This document shows, piece by piece, positions 17,868 to 26,625 of a DNA stretch of 64,000 nucleotides. The notes under the pieces were generated by a model, which saw only the letters and a program-made list of their open reading frames with translations, did no database searches and was not told the origin of the DNA. The position numbers and the translations under genes are program-made. The DNA comes from Flavobacterium aestivum. GTDB taxonomy: Bacteria > Bacteroidota > Bacteroidia > Flavobacteriales > Flavobacteriaceae. The stretch covers positions 558,001-622,000 of the forward strand of contig NZ_CP113977.2 of NCBI RefSeq assembly GCF_026870175.2. The letters are read 5' to 3'. Every line of letters begins with the position of its first letter. The stretch's first letter is position 1.

Positions 17868-19715
17868 TTATTCAACTGTAACAGATTTTGCTAAATTTCT
17901 TGGTTGATCAACATTACAATCTCTCATAACTGCAATATGATAAGATAATAATTGCAAAGGTATAGTTGTAATCAACGGAGATAATGCATCTGAAGTTTCT
18001 GGAATTTCGATCACATAATCAGCCAAATCACGAACTTGAGTATCACCTTTGGTTACTACCGCGATAATTTTACCACTTCTAGACTTTATTTCCTGTATGT
18101 TACTTACAATTTTATCGTAATGTCCTTGTTTTGGAGCAATTACTATAACCGGCATATGCTCATCTATTAAAGCGATTGGTCCGTGCTTCATTTCGGCAGC
18201 TGGATAACCCTCAGCATGGATATAAGATATCTCTTTTAGCTTCAAAGCTCCTTCTAATGCTACTGGGAAATTATAACCACGTCCTAAATACAAGCAATTA
18301 GGCGCATCTTTAAATACTGCAGCAATCTCTTTTGCCTTTTCATTTGTCTCTAAAGCTTCTTTTACTTTTTCAGGAATTATTTCTAATTCTTGCAAGTACA
18401 TCTGGAAATCAGAATGTGACAATGTCCCTTTAGCCTTAGCCAAACGCAACGCAATCATTGTTAGCACTGTAATTTGAGTTGTAAACGCTTTTGTCGAAGC
18501 AACTCCAATTTCAGGACCAGCATGTGTGTAAGCTCCTGCATGAGTTTCTCTAGAAATAGAAGACCCAACTACATTACAAACTCCAAAAACAAATGCTCCG
18601 TGTTCTTTTGCTAATTTTATAGCTGCCATGGTATCTGCGGTTTCTCCTGATTGAGATATCGCAATAACAACATCCTTACTATTAATAATTGGATTTCTGT
18701 ATCTAAATTCAGAAGCGTACTCTACCTCTACCGGAATTCGAGTAAACTCTTCAATTATATATTCAGCTACCAAACCAGCGTGCCAAGAAGTACCACACGC
18801 TACAATTAAAATTCGATCAGCATTCAACAATCTCTCCAAGTTGTCTTCAACACCTGCCATTTGAATAAGACCCTCATTAGCATGAAGTCTACCTCTGTAA
18901 GTATCTTTTATAACACTAGGTTGCTCATAAATTTCTTTTAGCATAAAGTGATCATAACCTCCTTTTTCTATTTGCTCCAAATTCATTTGAAGCTCCTGAA
19001 TATAAGGATCAACTATCGAATCATCCTTAATTTTACGGATTTTCATCGGTTTATGCAATCTGATATTTGCCATTTCTCCATCTTCCAGATAAATAGCATT
19101 TGAGGTATACTCAATAAAAGGCGAAGCATCTGAAGCAACAAAATATTCACCTTCTCCTACACCAATAGCTAATGGGCTACCTAAACGAGCAGCCACAATT
19201 TCATTAGGATTCTTTTTATCAAAAACAGCAATTGCATAAGCACCCACTACCTGGTTCAAAGCAATCTGAACTGCCTTTCCTAGTTTTAGATTTTCATTTT
19301 TTTGAACTTCTTCAATCAAGTTTATTAAAACTTCTGAATCGGTATCTGAATGAAAAGTGTATCCACGTTTTATTAATTCCACTTTCAATGGAGCATAATT
19401 TTCTATAATTCCATTGTGAACTATAGCTAAATCTCCAGAATTGGAAAGATGAGGATGCGAATTCACATCATTTGGCACTCCATGAGTAGCCCATCTCGTA
19501 TGACCTATCCCAATAGCACCACTCGTAGTTATTTCTTTAGAAACTCTTTCTTCTAGATCAGTAACTTTTCCTTTTGTTTTAGACAACTTTATTGTTTTGT
19601 CATCAAACAACATCACACCCGCACTATCATACCCTCTGTACTCTAACCTCTTCAATCCTTTTATTACAATAGGATAAGCCTCTCTATAACCAATGTAACC
19701 AACGATTCCACACAT
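17868..19715 (-). CDS. glmS: Glutamine-fructose-6-phosphate aminotransferase (isomerizing)
   Basis: GlmS makes glucosamine-6-phosphate from fructose-6-phosphate and glutamine, the entry step to peptidoglycan and LPS amino sugars. The 615 residues have the N-terminal glutaminase domain with nucleophile Cys2 (MCGIVGYIG), GHTRWATHG and the NGIIENY segment. Two SIS sugar-isomerase domains follow (CGTSWHAG, SQSGETADT, STKAFTTQ), and the tail DQPRNLAKSVTVE is conserved. It lies 9 nt after the DUF4270 gene and two genes downstream of the starch-synthase-like gene, so the three are probably one operon. No glmS ribozyme is seen upstream, as expected within an operon. Confidence 0.97.
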   Translation of the reverse strand: MCGIVGYIGYREAYPIVIKGLKRLEYRGYDSAGVMLFDDKTIKLSKTKGKVTDLEERVSKEITTSGAIGIGHTRWATHGVPNDVNSHPHLSNSGDLAIVHNGIIENYAPLKVELIKRGYTFHSDTDSEVLINLIEEVQKNENLKLGKAVQIALNQVVGAYAIAVFDKKNPNEIVAARLGSPLAIGVGEGEYFVASDASPFIEYTSNAIYLEDGEMANIRLHKPMKIRKIKDDSIVDPYIQELQMNLEQIEKGGYDHFMLKEIYEQPSVIKDTYRGRLHANEGLIQMAGVEDNLERLLNADRILIVACGTSWHAGLVAEYIIEEFTRIPVEVEYASEFRYRNPIINSKDVVIAISQSGETADTMAAIKLAKEHGAFVFGVCNVVGSSISRETHAGAYTHAGPEIGVASTKAFTTQITVLTMIALRLAKAKGTLSHSDFQMYLQELEIIPEKVKEALETNEKAKEIAAVFKDAPNCLYLGRGYNFPVALEGALKLKEISYIHAEGYPAAEMKHGPIALIDEHMPVIVIAPKQGHYDKIVSNIQEIKSRSGKIIAVVTKGDTQVRDLADYVIEIPETSDALSPLITTIPLQLLSYHIAVMRDCNVDQPRNLAKSVTVE

Positions 19716-19724
19716 AATATTCCC

Positions 19725-21362
19725 TTAATTAGCTTTAGTATAATAAATTTCCAATTTTAATCTTTTATCCGCTGGAACAGCTGAAGTTCCTCCATACACT
19801 ATTGAACCCAACGGATTCATCACAGAAGCCTTTGGAGCTTGTGTAGGAAACGGATTTGTACCTTTTAAATAACCGAAGTTAGAATTATTAATATCTTCAG
19901 TTACCACAAGTCCTATTTGCACATTCTTAGAATCTAAATTTTTAATTAGATTCCTTACATGATTTGTAATTCTAAATTTATAATAATATCCTCCTGCATC
20001 TTTAGCAAGGATACCTCCAAAAACATATTTAGAATTTTTAGAATTAGAACTTACAACACTATTATCCCCGTAATCAATTAACACCTTATTGTTTGTAAAA
20101 TCATACAAATAAATTCTTTGCGACATAAGACTAGTACCCATAGCTGCCGCATTAACATGAAAAACCAAATTAGCCTCATTAATTAAATACTTATTGGCTC
20201 TCATTAGATCTATTTCATCTGCAACACCATTTGGAGCTCCAGCAACACCATCAGAACCATAATTATCAGGACCGAACAAATTCAGAATAGCCATTGACCC
20301 TTCACCTCCCTTTAAATATAGATTATTATCTCCAACAACTTTATCTATATTAGCTGGGTTAGTAGCATTTGTATAATCCGCATTAGTATTACTCTGAGTC
20401 AACAAACTAACCGATCTTAAAGGTTCAGCAGTAGTCCCAGACATATTTAAAACTAAAGTTTTTTCAACTTGTGCACCCACACCATTTGTTACTACAGTCT
20501 CTTCGTATGTTATAGTAATATTACCGCCTTTAAAATTAATCATATTAAGATTTCCAGAATTGCTCCCAGAATCTTCAATATTAAAATACAATCCTCTAAA
20601 ATAGTCTTCAAACAAATCATTTGTTGACAAAGATGCAGCTGGCGCCTTCAATATCTTACTCTCAAAAAAAGCTTCATTCAAATTCAAACGCATTGCAGGA
20701 GGATTTTTTGTCGTAGTAACAACCTGAGTTTTTGGATCCGTTGTTGTTGTAGTATACTCTGCATCAGAGAAAAAGAATTGATCATTTTGTTCTGAATTCG
20801 GATCATCATTTAAACGCGCACCAACTTTTACTTGCTCAAACCCAGAATTTTGATCCGTATAATATTTTTGAGGCTTTAAAAATTGTTCTTCAGGATCTAA
20901 ATTTCTCATATAATAACCCGATTCATAAACACTTAGTTTCATCCTAGCCCTATCAGGTCCATATATAGAATCTAAGACATAAACATGACTTCCGTCTTCG
21001 TTAGTAACTGTCTTAGTTTTATCATAAAAATAAGGAATAGTCAAAACTACACTTTTAATTTTGGCTGACGCATCTATAGCAGTACCAGGAGCACTTAAAT
21101 TTACTTGTGTAACAAAATTAGCCGTTGTGGTTCCAAACGAAGGATTATAATAGGATCCCAAAGCATTTACTGGAAGATCATCGGATTGAATTGGACCGAT
21201 TTTTTGATTGTAAGCAATAACTGCTGATTCGGATTTAAGGAGATCGAATGAACTATCTCCAATCAAGTCTGCGCCTATTACATTATATTCTTTATCACAT
21301 GAATTAAAAAGGACAATAAATAAAAGAAATGGAATCGTTTTAAAAAAAGATTTTTTGAGCAT
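19725..21362 (-). CDS. DUF4270 family lipoprotein
   Basis: This 545-residue lipoprotein has a signal peptide and lipobox ending in FNSC (Cys22), then the DUF4270 start DKEYNVIGADLIGDSSF. The long body is beta-rich with many Asn, Asp and Thr residues. The family is restricted to Bacteroidota and its function is unknown. In many Flavobacteria it lies between the starch-synthase-like gene and glmS, as here (21 nt and 9 nt spacings), which suggests cotranscription and an envelope-related role. Confidence 0.85.
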   Translation of the reverse strand: MLKKSFFKTIPFLLFIVLFNSCDKEYNVIGADLIGDSSFDLLKSESAVIAYNQKIGPIQSDDLPVNALGSYYNPSFGTTTANFVTQVNLSAPGTAIDASAKIKSVVLTIPYFYDKTKTVTNEDGSHVYVLDSIYGPDRARMKLSVYESGYYMRNLDPEEQFLKPQKYYTDQNSGFEQVKVGARLNDDPNSEQNDQFFFSDAEYTTTTTDPKTQVVTTTKNPPAMRLNLNEAFFESKILKAPAASLSTNDLFEDYFRGLYFNIEDSGSNSGNLNMINFKGGNITITYEETVVTNGVGAQVEKTLVLNMSGTTAEPLRSVSLLTQSNTNADYTNATNPANIDKVVGDNNLYLKGGEGSMAILNLFGPDNYGSDGVAGAPNGVADEIDLMRANKYLINEANLVFHVNAAAMGTSLMSQRIYLYDFTNNKVLIDYGDNSVVSSNSKNSKYVFGGILAKDAGGYYYKFRITNHVRNLIKNLDSKNVQIGLVVTEDINNSNFGYLKGTNPFPTQAPKASVMNPLGSIVYGGTSAVPADKRLKLEIYYTKAN

Positions 21363-21383
21363 GTTTCTACGTAAAATTTTGAT

Positions 21384-22190
21384 TTATAGGAGCATATTTT
21401 TATAGAATTCCGTGTATGCAGCGGAGAAACTATCTTTCGAAACCAAAGGTAAAAAAGGTTTTCCTGAAGATTCTATAAATTTTGTTAAACTTGAAGACAG
21501 CCCATCTGAAGCAATTATTACTGCATCCGAATTCAAAACTGTAGTTTTCATGATGTTTTCGAAATCTGGCACTTCTAAGTCTGAAATAGCTTCTGCAGGT
21601 ACCCCATCAAATTTCACTTTATTAATCATACCGATATCTAAAGTCCCATCAAAAGACTGAGCATATACCGATGTAACTATTTTAGTATCGGAAAACAAAG
21701 CTTCATTTTTATAAAAATGTTTCATATATACGGGCAACATCGCTGCCATCCAACCATGAACATGTATAATATCTGGAACCCAGTTCAATTTTTTAACGGT
21801 TTCAACTACTCCTTTTGCAAAGAATATAGCACGCTCATCATTATCAGGATACATTACCCCTTCCTCATCTGCAAAAGTTGCTTTTCTTTTAAAATACTCA
21901 TCATTATCGATAAAATATACTTGTATTCTTTCTTTAGGAATTGAAGCTACTTTGATAATTAGTGGCATGTCTAAATCATTCACGACCAAATTCATCCCAG
22001 AAAGACGAATCACTTCATGCAATTGGTGTCTTCTTTCGTTAATATTTCCATACCTTGGCATAAAAATTCGAATTTGACCTCCTTGATCATTAATCATTTT
22101 TGGCACGTCATAAGACATTAATGAAACCTCATTTTCAGCTAGATAAGGTACAACTTCAGATGATACGTATAATATCCTCTTATCTTTCAT
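21384..22190 (-). CDS. Half-length glycogen/starch synthase-like protein
   Basis: This 268-residue protein matches the N-terminal Rossmann half of GT5 glycogen/starch synthases: KRILYVSSEVVPYL, PRYGNINERR, DIIHVHGWMAAMLP and VTSVYAQSFDG. Known synthases need a second C-terminal Rossmann domain, which is absent; the ORF simply stops near the domain boundary. The KxGGL motif that binds ADP-glucose is replaced by AENEVSLMSYDVPKM. A catalytic role is therefore doubtful, and regulation or partnership with another subunit is possible. An upstream TTG exists at 22202, but the ATG at 22190 is the better start. A TAATTTTG -7 box is at 22229-22236. The gene is divergent from panC. Confidence 0.8.
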   Translation of the reverse strand: MKDKRILYVSSEVVPYLAENEVSLMSYDVPKMINDQGGQIRIFMPRYGNINERRHQLHEVIRLSGMNLVVNDLDMPLIIKVASIPKERIQVYFIDNDEYFKRKATFADEEGVMYPDNDERAIFFAKGVVETVKKLNWVPDIIHVHGWMAAMLPVYMKHFYKNEALFSDTKIVTSVYAQSFDGTLDIGMINKVKFDGVPAEAISDLEVPDFENIMKTTVLNSDAVIIASDGLSSSLTKFIESSGKPFLPLVSKDSFSAAYTEFYKNMLL

Positions 22191-22298
22191 AGTATGAATC
22201 AATTAATTAATTGGCAATAAAAACCACGCAAAATTACAAAAATTTATGCAGTTATAGACTAAAATATTATGTTTGCATCTAATTTAAACAAAACTACC
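22191..22298. promoter_or_regulatory. Divergent promoter region, panC / starch-synthase-like operon
   Basis: Two back-to-back -7 boxes are visible: TAATTTTG on the minus strand at 22229-22236 and TATGTTTG on the plus strand at 22268-22275. Neither has a clean TTG at the expected distance. The panC box overlaps the upstream ATG at 22269, which argues for the later panC start. Confidence 0.45.
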
Positions 22299-23147
22299 AT
22301 GCCTGTTTTCTATGAAAAAGTAGCTTTAATCGACTATTTATCTTCAATTAAGACTACAAATTCTACTATAGGTTTTGTTCCTACAATGGGTGCTTTACAC
22401 GAAGGGCATCAGTCGTTAATGCGCCAATCTACTAAAGAAAATGACAGAACTGTTGTTAGTATCTTTGTAAATCCAACACAATTTAACAATCCTGAAGACT
22501 TAGCAAAATACCCTCGCAATTTAGAGTCAGATATAACTAAAATTTTTAGTGTAAATTCAGAAATTATAATTTATGCTCCATCTGTTGATGACATCTACGA
22601 AGGAAAAACCTTAGCTCAATCATTTAGTTTTGACGGGCTGGAAGAAAAGATGGAAGGAAAATTTAGGCCTGGGCATTTTGACGGTGTTGGTACCATCGTA
22701 AAACGCTTATTTGAGATTGTAAATCCTACAAATGCTTATTTTGGCGAGAAAGATTTTCAGCAGTTACAGATTGTTAAAAAAATGACAGAAAAGAACAATC
22801 TGAAAGTTAATATTATTGGTTGCCCAATTTTTAGAGAAACCAACCAACTTGCTATGAGTTCTAGAAATGAACGCTTAACTTTGCAAGAGCGAGAAGAAGC
22901 TTCAATCATTTACAAAACATTAGAAGCTGCTAAAACAAAATTCAATAGCGAAAGTGCCACAAAGATTACTGCTTGGGTAAAAAAAGAATTTGAAAAAAAT
23001 AATTCCTTTACCTTAGAATACTTTGAAATTGCTGACGAAGCCACGCTTTCGACATGTATTAGAAAAAATAAAAATAAAAAATACCGTGCTTTTATTGCGG
23101 TATTTGTAAACAACATTCGATTAATCGACACTATTTCATTAAATTAA
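22299..23147 (+). CDS. panC: Pantothenate synthetase
   Basis: PanC joins pantoate and beta-alanine with ATP to make pantothenate. From the ATG at 22299 the protein has 282 residues, the usual length. An ATG ten codons earlier overlaps a promoter box and adds residues that homologues lack. Motifs: FVPTMGALHEGHQSLM (the HIGH-type nucleotide site), SIFVNPTQF, GHFDGVGTIV, FGEKDFQQL and AMSSRNERL. panD follows after 6 nt, so both beta-alanine formation and its use are encoded here. Confidence 0.96.
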   Translation: MPVFYEKVALIDYLSSIKTTNSTIGFVPTMGALHEGHQSLMRQSTKENDRTVVSIFVNPTQFNNPEDLAKYPRNLESDITKIFSVNSEIIIYAPSVDDIYEGKTLAQSFSFDGLEEKMEGKFRPGHFDGVGTIVKRLFEIVNPTNAYFGEKDFQQLQIVKKMTEKNNLKVNIIGCPIFRETNQLAMSSRNERLTLQEREEASIIYKTLEAAKTKFNSESATKITAWVKKEFEKNNSFTLEYFEIADEATLSTCIRKNKNKKYRAFIAVFVNNIRLIDTISLN

Positions 23148-23153
23148 AATGCC

Positions 23154-23504
23154 ATGCACATTCAAGTAGTAAAATCAAAAATACATCGTGTAAAAGTTAC
23201 TGGAGCCGATTTAAATTATATCGGGAGTATCACAATCGATGAAGCATTACTAGAAGCCTCCAACATTATTGAAGGAGAAAAAGTTTCTATTGTTAACATT
23301 AATAACGGAGAACGTTTTGATACTTACGCCATTGTAGGAGAAAAAAACTCAGGAATCATCACTTTAAATGGTCCTGCTGCCCGTAAAGTACAAAAAGATG
23401 ATATAATCATCATAATATCTTATGCTTTACTTGAATTTGAAGAAGCCAAAACTTTCAAACCATGGATTATTTTCCCAAATGAAAACGACAATTCATTGAC
23501 CTAA
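23154..23504 (+). CDS. panD: Aspartate 1-decarboxylase proenzyme
   Basis: PanD makes beta-alanine from L-aspartate for pantothenate. It is a pyruvoyl enzyme formed by self-cleavage of a proenzyme. The 116-residue protein has the cleavage site Gly24-Ser25 in NYIGSITID. It also shows the start HIQVVKSKIHRVKVTGADL, NINNGERFDTY and GIITLNGPAARKVQKDD. It lies 6 nt after panC and is certainly cotranscribed with it. A weak GAACC/GGTTC stem at 23522-23536 may end the transcript. Cleavage may need a partner such as PanM/PanZ in some bacteria, but none is seen here. Confidence 0.96.
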   Translation: MHIQVVKSKIHRVKVTGADLNYIGSITIDEALLEASNIIEGEKVSIVNINNGERFDTYAIVGEKNSGIITLNGPAARKVQKDDIIIIISYALLEFEEAKTFKPWIIFPNENDNSLT

Positions 23505-23790
23505 AAAAACTAGAAATAAAAGAACCTTTCCGGTTCCAAGAATAACAACACAATATTCAAAATCTGCCCACGTTATTTGTGTCTGATTCCGTTTTGGCAA
23601 TTTCATACCTACATGAAATAAATAAAACATAAGACATCATTTAGTTTTTCATTGTTATGAACCTACCCCCTTTTAGGCTCAACACTTTAAAACAAACAAC
23701 CCGACAGAATTACTTACAATAACAAAATCAATTAAATAATTGACTATATTGCTTACCTGCTTTTTAAAATAAATTTTAGCCCCAAAACTT

Positions 23791-25065
23791 ATGAAACATC
23801 TCTTTATAGCATTACTGAGTCTTATTTCAATTTCTTCTTTTTCTCAAACTAAAACCGAAAATTTTAATTCGAATAAATTAAAGGAATCCAGAGAAATTGT
23901 TATCTCATTACCTGCTTCTTACGAAAAGAACCCAACTAAAAAATATCCTTTATTAATTTTATTGGATGGTGATTATTTATTAAATCCTTTTAAATCAGCA
24001 TTGAACTATGATACTTATTGGGATGATTTACCTGAAGTGATAATCGTAGCAATTAGCCAAAATAAAAAAGATGAAAGAGTAGCAGATTGTGGTAGTATTG
24101 ATGAAACTTCTGGAATGCCAGAAGGAAAAAGTATAGATTTTTATGATTTCATAGCACTTGAACTTCTCCCACATATACAACACGATTATAGAACCACAAA
24201 TTTTAAGATTATTGCAGGGCACGACACAACCGCAGCTTTTTTAAATTACTTTTTGTATAAAGATGTTCCTTTATTTCATGCCTATATCTCATTAAGCCCT
24301 GAATTACCTCAAGGTATGGAGCAACAAATTCCAGAAATACTATCATCATTAAAACAACCTATTTTTTACTATTTGTCTACAGCAGATGGTGACGAAAAGA
24401 ATATGCAAGAAAAAATTCAACAACTGGATAATAAAATCAAAGAAATCAAAAATCCAGATTTGAATTATAAGTTTGAAAATTTTAAAGACGCTTCGCATTT
24501 CTCTTTGGTCTTACATTCTATACCAAGTGCATTATACCAAATATTCTCAATAACACTACCAATAACACCTTTAGAATACGATAACAAAATAGTTACGCTA
24601 AAAGAGGGTTATACTGATTACTTGAAAAAAAAGTATGACATTATTGAAAATTCATTTGGAATAAAGAAAACGATTCGAATCAATGATTTCAAAGCAATTG
24701 AAGCTGCAATTATGCATAACAAAGACTATAATGACTTAGATGCATTAGCAATTCTTGCCGATAAAAATTACCCAAAAAGCATGTTGGGAGACTATGAATT
24801 AGCAACCATGTTTGAGCAAAAAGGTGATAATCCTAGAGCTGTTCGCTATTATATGTCAGGATTTAATAAAGAAGAAATCGCGGATCTTACTAAAGACATG
24901 ATGTTTGCCAAAGCTGAAGAGTTGAAAAAAACCTTTGCTAAAAAGCCAAAAATAAAAGGAAAAGTTGGTCAAGAAACAGATTCTAAAAAAGAAACTATTG
25001 AAGAAACTCCAGCATCCGAAACCCCTGCGACAGAAACTCCTGTAACAGAAGAAAAAAAGCAATAA
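23791..25065 (+). CDS. Alpha/beta-hydrolase-fold esterase-like protein with Asp at the nucleophile position
   Basis: This 424-residue protein has a signal peptide (1-19, SSFSQ). An esterase D/S-formylglutathione-hydrolase type domain spans about 30-260 (YPLLILLDGDYLL, SIDFYDFIALELLPHI, a C-terminal-side His in DASHFSLV at His236). The nucleophile elbow, usually GHSxGG, reads AGHDTTAA, with Asp145 at the Ser position. A C-terminal region has TPR-like helices and ends in a Glu/Thr/Pro-rich tail. Either Asp acts as nucleophile, as in dehalogenases and epoxide hydrolases, or the enzyme is inactive. It lies 2 nt before radA. Confidence 0.75.
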   Translation: MKHLFIALLSLISISSFSQTKTENFNSNKLKESREIVISLPASYEKNPTKKYPLLILLDGDYLLNPFKSALNYDTYWDDLPEVIIVAISQNKKDERVADCGSIDETSGMPEGKSIDFYDFIALELLPHIQHDYRTTNFKIIAGHDTTAAFLNYFLYKDVPLFHAYISLSPELPQGMEQQIPEILSSLKQPIFYYLSTADGDEKNMQEKIQQLDNKIKEIKNPDLNYKFENFKDASHFSLVLHSIPSALYQIFSITLPITPLEYDNKIVTLKEGYTDYLKKKYDIIENSFGIKKTIRINDFKAIEAAIMHNKDYNDLDALAILADKNYPKSMLGDYELATMFEQKGDNPRAVRYYMSGFNKEEIADLTKDMMFAKAEELKKTFAKKPKIKGKVGQETDSKKETIEETPASETPATETPVTEEKKQ

Positions 25066-25067
25066 TA

Positions 25068-26429
25068 ATGGCTAAAGTAAAAACAACATTTTTTTGCCAG
25101 AATTGCGGTGCACAATATGCCAAATGGCAAGGTCAGTGTAATTCTTGCAAAGAATGGAATACTATTGCCGAGGAAATCATTCAAAAACAAGAAAAAGTTG
25201 CCTGGAATAGCGATTCATCTTCTAGTGGTAAAGCCCCAAAACCTTTAAGAATAAACGAAATTGACAGCACCGAAGAAATTCGACTGAATACTACCGACGG
25301 GGAACTCAACAGAGTACTTGGTGGTGGAATCGTTCCTGGCTCTCTCACTCTTTTAGGAGGTGAACCTGGTATTGGGAAAAGTACCCTTTTATTGCAAATT
25401 TCTTTAAAGTTACCTTATAAAACATTATACGTTTCGGGAGAAGAAAGTCAAAAGCAAATCAAGATGCGCGCTGAACGTATCACTCCCAATGGAGATAATT
25501 GCTACATCCTTACTGAAACCAAAACACAGAATATTTTCAAACAAATTGAAACTATTCAGCCTGAAATTGTCATAATCGATTCAATTCAGACTTTACATAC
25601 TGATTATATAGAATCAACTTCCGGAAGTATTTCTCAAATACGAGAAACCACTGCAGAACTGATTAAGTTTGCCAAGGAAACCAATATACCAGTAATTTTA
25701 ATTGGACATATTACTAAAGACGGAACAATTGCCGGTCCAAAAATTCTAGAGCATATGGTAGACACAGTGCTTCAATTTGAAGGTGATCGAAATCATGTCT
25801 ATCGTATTTTGCGTTCACTGAAGAACCGTTTTGGTTCTACTGCCGAAATTGGAATTTACGAAATGCTTGGCAGCGGATTAAGAGAAGTATCTAATCCTTC
25901 CGAAATATTAATTTCACACAAAAACGAAGAACTGTCCGGAACAGCTATTGCTACAACACTCGAGGGCATGCGCCCCTTGATGATCGAAATACAATCACTA
26001 GTGAGTACTGCTGTTTATGGAACTCCACAACGAAGCACCACGGGTTACAATGCCAAAAGACTAAATATGATTTTGGCTGTTTTAGAAAAAAGAGCTGGTT
26101 TCCGATTGGGAGCTAAAGACGTTTTCCTGAATATAACTGGTGGAATCTCTGTAGACGACCCAGCCATCGATTTGGCAGTAGTAGCCGCAATTTTATCATC
26201 TAATGAAGATATTCCAGTCAATAAAGACTTTTGCTTTGCAGGCGAAGTTGGTCTTTCGGGCGAAATACGTCCTGTAAACCGAGTAGATCAGCGCATTCAA
26301 GAAGCTGAAAAATTAGGGTTTTCGACCATTTTTGTGTCCAAATACAACAAGATAGCTTTAAAAAATCCTGGAATAAAGATTCAATTGGTTGCCAAAATTG
26401 AAGACGTAGCCAGTCAATTATTCGGATAG
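25068..26429 (+). CDS. radA: DNA repair protein RadA
   Basis: RadA is a RecA-like helicase that extends branches during recombination. The 453 residues show the N-terminal zinc finger (Cys10, Cys13, Cys24, Cys27), the Walker A motif GGEPGIGKST (Lys104), Walker B EIVIIDSIQT, the family-defining KNRFG (252-256) and a C-terminal Lon-protease-like domain with GGISVDDPAIDLAV and AGEVGLSGEIRPV. It begins 2 nt after the esterase-like gene, so the two are probably cotranscribed, although their functions do not obviously connect. A hairpin at 26477-26520 follows. Confidence 0.97.
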   Translation: MAKVKTTFFCQNCGAQYAKWQGQCNSCKEWNTIAEEIIQKQEKVAWNSDSSSSGKAPKPLRINEIDSTEEIRLNTTDGELNRVLGGGIVPGSLTLLGGEPGIGKSTLLLQISLKLPYKTLYVSGEESQKQIKMRAERITPNGDNCYILTETKTQNIFKQIETIQPEIVIIDSIQTLHTDYIESTSGSISQIRETTAELIKFAKETNIPVILIGHITKDGTIAGPKILEHMVDTVLQFEGDRNHVYRILRSLKNRFGSTAEIGIYEMLGSGLREVSNPSEILISHKNEELSGTAIATTLEGMRPLMIEIQSLVSTAVYGTPQRSTTGYNAKRLNMILAVLEKRAGFRLGAKDVFLNITGGISVDDPAIDLAVVAAILSSNEDIPVNKDFCFAGEVGLSGEIRPVNRVDQRIQEAEKLGFSTIFVSKYNKIALKNPGIKIQLVAKIEDVASQLFG

Positions 26430-26476
26430 AATAAAAGGCTAATACGTAGTAAATCCAGTTATTAAGTTTAACATCG

Positions 26477-26520
26477 ATTTCACAAATTCACACAGATTTA
26501 TTTCTGTAAATTTGTGAAAT
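26477..26520. repeat. Inverted repeat downstream of radA
   Basis: ATTTCACAAATT (26477-26488) and AATTTGTGAAAT (26509-26520) form a perfect 12-bp stem, with partial CACAGA/TCTGT pairing inside. It uses CACAAA words like the other CACAAAG elements. No T run follows, so terminator function is uncertain. Confidence 0.65.
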
Positions 26521-26625
26521 TGCATAAAAAAATCGGTATTAGTATTGATGTCATTTAATTGGCAAATTCAACGCATACTTATACCTTGATAAAAATTATA
26601 AAAAATATTTTCCATTTCAATAAAT

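Noticed and set aside
22269..22298. Earlier ATG for panC
   Set aside because: It overlaps the TATGTTTG promoter box and adds ten residues absent from typical PanC.
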